Shown: positions 58,529 through 64,000 of the stretch, piece by piece | Position numbering within the stretch: the first letter of the stretch is position 1 | How the letters are laid out: every line of letters begins with the position of its first letter | Made by a program: the position numbers and the translations under genes | The notes under the pieces: generated by a model | What the model was told of the DNA's origin: nothing | Database searches by the model: none | What the model saw: only the letters and a program-made list of their open reading frames with translations | From: Cycas panzhihuaensis | Taxonomy: Eukaryota > Cycadophyta | Reading direction: 5' to 3' | Assembly: GCA_023213395.1 (NCBI GenBank) | Contig: CM041465.1 | Location: forward strand, 227,919,741-227,983,740 | DNA: 64,000 nt

Positions 58529-58828
58529 TGAGCGGTCCCACGTAGGCGTCCGCGTCGACGAGCCACTCGTAGAGGCACTTCTTCTTCACGCTCTAGGTCC
58601 TTACCTCGGACTAGAGCCACTCTTACTCAGATGCAACCTTGCCACGTGATCCGTCATGTGCCAGGTCCGTTGCACTCATCTGATTCCGACCATAGCAAGT
58701 TTACTGGTAGGCCTAGCCACACTAGGCCTACTCTGCATCACCTATCTCCTACCCTACGTGTGACTACCCCTACCTTTATGGGGTCTAGGCACACCTCTTC
58801 CTCTCTTCTTGCTCCGAAACGAGCCTAA
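58529..58828 (+). pseudogene. Arg-rich frame replacing pol in element 3
   Basis: After a TGA at 58529 the frame reads AVPRRRPRRRATRRGTSSSR, then SRSLPRTRATLTQMQPCHVI and on to LLAPKRA, ending in the TAA of the first 85-bp repeat. The ATG-started part is 58631-58828. In elements 1 and 2 the region leading to RT lies here instead. The basic, Ser/Arg-rich composition suggests nucleic-acid binding but may just be a remnant of the linker in front of RT. I know no matching family. Confidence 0.4.
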
Positions 58829-59232
58829 ACTACCATTTTAAATTGTTTCCATTCCTCCCAACCACGGGTTGAATGGCAATTTAAGATGGATTCTTGCTCC
58901 GAAACGAGCCTAAACTACCATTTTAAATTGTTTCCATTCCTCCTAACCATGGGCTGAATGGCAATTTAAGATGGATTCTTGCTCCGAAACGAGCCTAAAC
59001 TACCATTTTAAATTGTTTCCATTCCTCCTAACCATGGGCTGAATGGCAATTTAAGATGGATTCTTGTCAAACGAGCCTAAACTACCATTTTAAATTGTTT
59101 CCATTCCTCCCAACCACGGGTTGAATGGCAATTTAAGATGGATTCTTGCTCCGAAACGAGCCTAAACTACCCTCTTAAATCATTCCCATTCCTCCCAACC
59201 ACAGGTAAAATAGCAATTTAAGATGGATTCTC
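58811..59232 (+). repeat. Five tandem ~85-bp repeats, each a stem-loop
   Basis: Units begin at 58811, 58896, 58981, 59066 and 59148 with CTCCGAAACGAGCCTAAAC. The fourth lacks three bases and the fifth is more divergent. Each contains SL1 of the post-integrase cassette (CCATTTTAAATTG paired with CAATTTAAGATGG, for example 58833-58889). Elements 1 and 2 have one copy each. Confidence 0.93.
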
Positions 59233-59244
59233 GTTTCTTCTTCC

Positions 59245-59322
59245 AGTTCCTCTCGCGGAACCCGCGTTCCCGTGTGCTCTTGGGAACCTTTGTCCTCCTA
59301 TTTGGGCATCCCCCAACTAGGA
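59245..59322 (+). other. Stem-loops SL2 and SL3, element 3
   Basis: SL2: GTTCC-TCTCGC-GGAAC (59246-59261). SL3: TCCTATTTGGG with CCCAACTAGGA (59296-59322). They follow the last 85-bp unit in the same order and spacing as in elements 1 and 2. Confidence 0.6.
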
Positions 59323-59559
59323 TGACGCTGTGGAGTATCGTCACTCCCTTCTCCTGCCTGTTGTTTCCTTTGCATATTCCGCTATGCTCCCCCGTAGACG
59401 TATATGTCGCTCTATTTCTAACCTCACACCTCTCGATCACCTCTGCTTACGGTGGATGTGTGTGCTCCTATTAGACATATGGCCATACACGGAAGGAAAC
59501 ACATGCATCTACATATTTACAAAATCTATATATTCAGCATATCCCGAGGCACCTCAATC
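59323..59559. other. Noncoding, deletion join region in element 3
   Basis: The start matches the region after SL3 in elements 1 and 2; then the antisense gene and most of the second RNase H are absent. Confidence 0.55.
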
Positions 59560-59624
59560 TTTGTGCCGACCTCGTCCGCCTCATCCTTGAGCATCGCCTC
59601 CCTCTTCCTAATGACCGCCCCTGA
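59560..59624 (+). pseudogene. C-terminal remnant of the stand-alone RNase H
   Basis: About 20 codons reading LVRLILEHRLPLPNDRP and TGA at 59622-59624, matching the last codons and stop of the element 1 (15632-16054) and element 2 (62663-63085) ORFs. Everything upstream of this was lost. Confidence 0.75.
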
Positions 59625-59991
59625 GGCTTGCCTGGCCAGCCCGTGCCCAAGCCTCCAGTCGCTGTTAGTTAGATGTACCTGCTCTACTTTATTGGATGCC
59701 CTCTTACTTCACGTTGCACCTTGGCAACGGGGGCCATCCTGCCATCCGTTCTTGCTTATTTCAGTTTCAGGTTGATGTTTAGGCGACACGCAGGCAGCCC
59801 CTACGTTGTCCTCATCTCCGTCTCGCCTATCCACGCGTTCCACCATGACACTTGCCTACACCCTTCGATCACGTGCTGCTCTTGATTACTTTTATATATA
59901 TATATATATGCATGTGCTACTCATGTTTCTTGATTGTCAGCATTCGCCATCACATTACGCTTACTTGGCGGTGAGGCTCACGCCAAGGCGA
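59625..59991. other. 3' untranslated region, element 3
   Basis: Alignable with 16055-16480. It contains a TA repeat near 59891-59910 and ends CAGCATTCGCCATCACATTA followed by a poor polypurine tract (CCAAGGCGA). Confidence 0.6.
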
Positions 59992-62514
59992 TGTTTCCCT
60001 ATTGGGAATGGACTCGAGACGCATCGACACAGGTTTGTTCAGGTATATGTTCTTACTTTTCTCACCTATGGTTTGATTAAGGTTATTTAGAGTAGGTTGC
60101 TTGACATATGCCTGCCTACGCGCATTGCCTTTCTGCTTGCTCATAATGCATGTGCCTACGGCACACTTTCAGCCTATGATGACTCACAGCGGGGGCATTC
60201 CTCAGCGAATGCGACACCCCGTATGGCCTACAACCACTCACGATGTCTCCACAGTTTCTCAGGATTATTTCTGCTAGCTTGTTTGTTCTTGTTACAACAT
60301 GCCGTTTATGTTGCAATCCTTCTTAAGTCCGGTTTAACCCTTAGTCAGGGCTCTTTGCATCATTCGGGTACACGCCACCTTTGCTCAGGCCTTCCCAGCT
60401 GATGTAATTCATGTTTAGTCCATGTTCTTACCTTAAAAGCTTAATTTTTCTTTCATTTTTCTCTTTTTTTAAATTTCAGCCGTCTGCTTGAAACTAAGCT
60501 TGCACTAGAATTCTTGAGGTCGCCGAGTTTGTCGCGGTACGACTGTTTAAAATTTTAAAAATAGAACCACGCGACAGTTTCCGCATTTTTTCACGTAATC
60601 GCCAAGCATGGTCTGCGATTGGAGGCGCCCCAACATCCCCAACATTCACTTACTGTGAACAAGACATAAAATGATTTTTTTTACTCATTTGCATCAGTCT
60701 AAGGCTCATTTTTCAAGACTTCCAAGAGAACTCTTCACAAAAACACAAGAGAAGAACACAGAAATCAGAGAGCTTCATGTACAGCAGTTGGATAGAGGTG
60801 TAGTGGGCTACCATAAGCTGGAGTTACAGGGCCATTGCTGCCCCCCTACCGTTCTCCACAACAAGTTCCACCCTCCTTTACAAATGCTCAAAGATCCAAG
60901 GGATTTCTTCACCAAGAAGGCTACTCCAAGGATCAACTTTCAGCTCTCAACTTGCATGGACCTTCTCCCATCAACATTCTAGCAAAAAACACTCAGAATC
61001 AGCCTCTAGACATTGATTGTTGCTACTGCTCCAAGTGATCAAGTGCATGCATGCATGCCCTCTCTTATCCAAGGTATTTCTTGTTTCTTGTTGGTGCTTT
61101 TTTCCTTGCTTTTTTGTTGTTCTACTTGGTGTCTTTTCCCCCATTGCATTCACTTTCTTTGATATTTCCTTGGTCATCCAATGAGAGTAATCTTAGCTAA
61201 TTGTAGCTTTCCTATCATGCTGCCCTAGATTGGGGTTATTTCCTTGCATTTCCTTGAGACTCATCCTTTCCCTCTAAGCTATCTCTTTCACCCTTTTCTG
61301 AGTTAACCGGTGTAAAGGGTTTCACACGAGGGTTTGAGGGAGATAGGCGGGGTTCCGTCCCCCATTGCCGTCCTTCTCCCCAAGGGTTCTGTCCCTTATC
61401 CTCTCGCCCTTTACCATCCGCGTTTTCTTAGGAAACGGAGCTAGGGAGGCCTAAGTGAGTTGGTTTGAGCTTTCCCTCTGGTGTAGGTAACCCATCACTA
61501 CACGTCTCACCTTGTTGCTTGCTAACGTTTCCTTCCCAAGCCCCGTGGAGACCTCCCGTGAGTGAGTTAGCCATCCCGAGGCTACACTCAATCCCACGTA
61601 GTGTGTTTTATGGTGCATGACAGTGTATATGCTTATCGCGCATTTTTGTTTCATTTTTGCTACGTCCTAGCGTATAACTCAAGTGATTTAGCTTAGTTGG
61701 TTTCATTTGCATATATATATATATCTTTGCCATGCTTCGTAGCCTCTCTCCCAAGAGGAAGGTGCTCTATCTACTTGTCTGCAGGATCGCATTGGAGGAG
61801 GTGGTGCGCGAGACGAACCCGTTGCCGGTCGGCTCCCACACGGTAATTCTTTCCTTTAGCGTTGAGTTCTTTTTTTCGTCTTTTCATTTCATTTGATTCC
61901 GCATGCTCACGGGGAGGTAAGTGGACCCCCTTCGCCACCGTTGGCCAACGTTGCATGCGTGGAGGAAAGAGAAAAAGAGCGCAACCGAGAAGGAGAATCC
62001 ACACTTCAACCTCAACAGCCGGATCCAGGTATTCCTCGCATTTCCTTTATTTTTTCCCTTTTATGTCATTCTTGCTTTTTGCACCTGCTTGATAAGTAAA
62101 AGATAAGGAAACATAAAGGAAAAAGGGAAATAGTCTTTTATTTTACATTTACTTTCTTGCATCGTTTCTTTTACTTTGCATAACATAGGAATAGAAGACC
62201 TGTTTACGTCATGCCTCTCAACCGCACTTTACTTCACACCTGTTGCACGTTGATTTTGTTGCCCTCTCGTTGCCTTCTCATTACCTTGAGAAGCCGCAAC
62301 GCGCGAGGTTTCCCTCTCCTTCCCGGCCATCCGAAGGGTAGGAAGGCCTCGTATTTGCATGGCTACCTGGAAGCAACCAGGCACCTTGCCCCGAACCCGG
62401 CCCGGCCAAGACGGACGTCCTGCGAGGTGAGATCCTCGCTGCCTAGCCTGATTAGTGTGGTGTTTTGTATCCCTTTGCTAGACGTAGGATCACCGCCCCG
62501 CAGAGAGCGTTTCA
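59992..62514 (+). repeat. 3' LTR of Tat element 3
   Basis: TGTTTCCCTATTGGG to GAGCGTTTCA, partner of 52394-54917. Divergent patch at about 60474-60625. Confidence 0.94.
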
Positions 62515-62519
62515 GTAGG
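62515..62519. repeat. Right target duplication of Tat element 3
   Basis: GTAGG, identical to 52389-52393. Confidence 0.92.
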
Positions 62520-62662
62520 ATAAACTGCTCCACCCTCGGGTAGCCTCATTGTTGGGTGCTCCTACCCTTCGCAGCCACCATTGCTAGCCACACACTCCCT
62601 TTTCTCTTTGCCCTTGACTCTATTGCATATTCTCCCCACCAAGACACTTTCTTTTCTCACTC

Positions 62663-63085
62663 ATGACCCTCTTCATCTTCACTGATAGCGGAAGCCGTGG
62701 TAATCCTGGTCCCTCAGCCATAGCATAGATTCTTCGTAACCCTTTCAGACACGATTTCTTGCACTCTGAAGTCTTCCTCCCTAAGGCCACCAATAATGAA
62801 GCTGAATACATGGTTGTTATCAAAGACCTCACTGATGCATTCTATTTTCACCATAGACCCATTGTCCTCTTTTACGACTCCCAGGTGGTGGTGTCCCATC
62901 TCACCCAGGTCTATCAGGTGTGATGCCCACGCCTGAGAGCCCTCGCTTCAACTATTAGGTCCCTATTGGCTTATTTTCAGTCTATCAATATTTGACACAT
63001 TCCTCTGACCCTCAACGCTGAGGCCAACAACCTCATTCACCTCATCCTTGAGCATCACCTCCCTCTTCTTGATGACCACCTTTGA
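62663..63085 (+). pseudogene. Stand-alone RNase H (aRH-like), element 2
   Basis: 423 nt, 141 codons with the TGA, the same length as the element 1 copy. It reads MTLFIFTDSGSRGNPGPS, FLPKATNNEAEYMVVIKDL, FYDSQVVVSHLTQVYQV, LTLNAEANNLIHLIL. First Asp (TDSG), Glu (NNEAEY) and second Asp (YDSQ) of the RNase H active site are present; the last acidic position reads Asn (AEANN where AD is usual). Internal stops: TAG at codon 22 (62726-62728), shared with element 1, and two TGA probably from CGA. It lies downstream of nested element 3 and belongs to element 2. It ends about 420 bp before the 3' LTR. Confidence 0.85.
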
Positions 63086-63494
63086 GAGACTTGCATGGTC
63101 ACCATGTCACCCAAGTCTCAGGCCATCTTGCTCCTCATCTTTTCGATCCGTTCACACCTCTGAAAGGTAGCTACTAATGAGGTTAAACTATGGTGACCAT
63201 TAGGTTTACTCGTTCAGTCTTTCTCTTGTTATCATTACACCTTCTTCTTACACTCTCACGATGTGGGCATCCCTCTCATCTGTCATAGCTTTTGGTCGAT
63301 TCTTGGGTGGCACATAGGTAGCCCCTATATTGTCTCCACCCCTATTCTCGTATCCATGCATTCTGCCACGACACTCGTTGGCACCCTTGAATCTTGTTGT
63401 GATTATGATTGATATATATATATGTGCTATTGATAGTTTTTATTGCCAGCATTTGCCATCGCACCATGCTTCTGAGTGGCGAGGCTCTACTACT

Positions 63495-63504
63495 AAGGGG
63501 GCAG
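63495..63504 (+). other. Polypurine tract, element 2
   Basis: AAGGGGGCAG directly before the 3' LTR start. Confidence 0.75.
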
Positions 63505-64000
63505 TGTTTCCCAGCTATCGAGAATGGGTATGGATAGATCGACTTAGGTAAGCGCAAGTATGCTTCTTCCTTTTCATCTTTATTATTTCTTTGGAATGGT
63601 AGATAGGAGCATTGCCTCATTGCATAACTACTGATCACATTCGAGTGATCACCTTGCACCTATTGCTTAATCATGTTGTTTGTCATCTTTTTAGCCTATG
63701 ATGACCTGCGGGACCTACCTCTCCGCAAGGTAGGCATCCCCATGGCGCTCTACAACCCCCTGTGCCACCTCCACGTCATCTCAAGCCTCACCCAACTCAT
63801 GTGATCTACTTATACCTTAGTCACCTATCACAACTCTTGGTACTTCACAAAGAGTTGTTGTTATCTTGCATCCTTTCATAGCATTTCTAGGAATCCTAAC
63901 TCCTGATGTCCTATTTAGTCTAGTCTACATGTCACTCAGACTATCCCCAGCCATTTGGACAGGAGGGCCAACCTCTCTTAGACCTAACACATCTCCATTT
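63505..64000 (+). repeat. 3' LTR of Tat element 2, cut by the window edge
   Basis: TGTTTCCCAGCTATCGAG onward, closely matching 38729-39230. About 2.5 kb of it should lie beyond the window. Confidence 0.9.

Larger units (their letters stand above)
52394..62514 (+). mobile_element. Tat-type element 3, non-autonomous, nested in element 2
   Basis: 10,121 bp with LTRs of 2,524 and 2,523 bp and a perfect 5-bp target duplication. The interior (54918-59991) has gag and protease but no RT, internal RNase H, integrase or antisense gene. Instead it has an Arg-rich frame, a five-fold 85-bp repeat and the last 20 or so codons of the second RNase H. LTRs are nearly identical outside one patch, so it is the youngest Tat insertion here. 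It must have used proteins of a relative. Confidence 0.94.
38729..64000 (+). mobile_element. Tat/Ogre-type element 2, runs off the right edge
   Basis: The 5' LTR is 38729-41719. The interior resumes after nested element 3 at 62520, and the 3' LTR starts at 63505 and leaves the window. Domain order is gag, protease, RT, RNase H, integrase, antisense PMD gene, separate RNase H, polypurine tract. Without element 3 and with a full 3' LTR it would be about 17.6 kb. It is the most complete Tat copy here, though broken by stops. The first base pair of the 5' LTR is TA instead of TG. Confidence 0.92.

Overview
The window is plant nuclear DNA made almost entirely of nested, decayed retrotransposons. 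I found no host gene, tRNA, rRNA or CRISPR array. The element families (Ty1/copia, a chromodomain Ty3/gypsy element, Tat/Ogre-type Ty3/gypsy elements and a plant L1 LINE with a C-terminal RNase H) point to a seed plant with a large, slowly purged genome; the species cannot be read from the sequence. Coding remnants are broken mainly by C-to-T type changes (CAG to TAG, CAA to TAA, CGA to TGA, TGG to TAG/TGA), as expected of long-methylated DNA.

Layout. (1) 1-4140: the 3' part of an old copia element, with pol remnants and the start of its 3' LTR. (2) 4659-19220: Tat element 1, with 2.7-kb LTRs, a gag-protease region, a pol deleted from early RT to the integrase tail, an antisense gene and a separate RNase H ORF. 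(3) 20492-38085: an L1-type LINE bounded by a 13-bp target duplication. Copia element 2 (21778-33171) sits inside its ORF1, and a 6.07-kb chromovirus (26686-32756, TSD CCATT, 381-bp LTRs) sits inside the 3' LTR of that copia element. (4) 38729 to beyond 64000: Tat element 2, with an almost complete domain order. (5) 52394-62514: Tat element 3, with 2.52-kb LTRs and TSD GTAGG, nested inside element 2. It is a short, non-autonomous relative without RT, RNase H or integrase.

The most interesting content is the extra cargo of the Tat elements. Elements 1 and 2 both carry, antisense between integrase and the 3' LTR, a three-exon gene for a plant mobile domain (PMD)-like protein with a C-terminal coiled coil. 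In element 2 the predicted exons join in one frame (phases 0 and 1; about 624 codons), and a TATATAAGG box lies at a matching place in both copies. Upstream of this gene, in sense orientation, both elements carry a 141-codon ORF (423 nt including stop) for a stand-alone RNase H. Just after the integrase stop lies a cassette of stem-loops kept in all three Tat elements with compensating base changes. Element 3 has amplified the first stem-loop five-fold in 85-bp units.

In a working Tat element, gag and protease would form the particle, RT/RNase H/integrase would copy and insert it, the extra RNase H might replace or assist the internal one, and the antisense PMD protein would be made from its own promoter for an unknown role. 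All copies here carry stops or deletions and should be treated as fossils.
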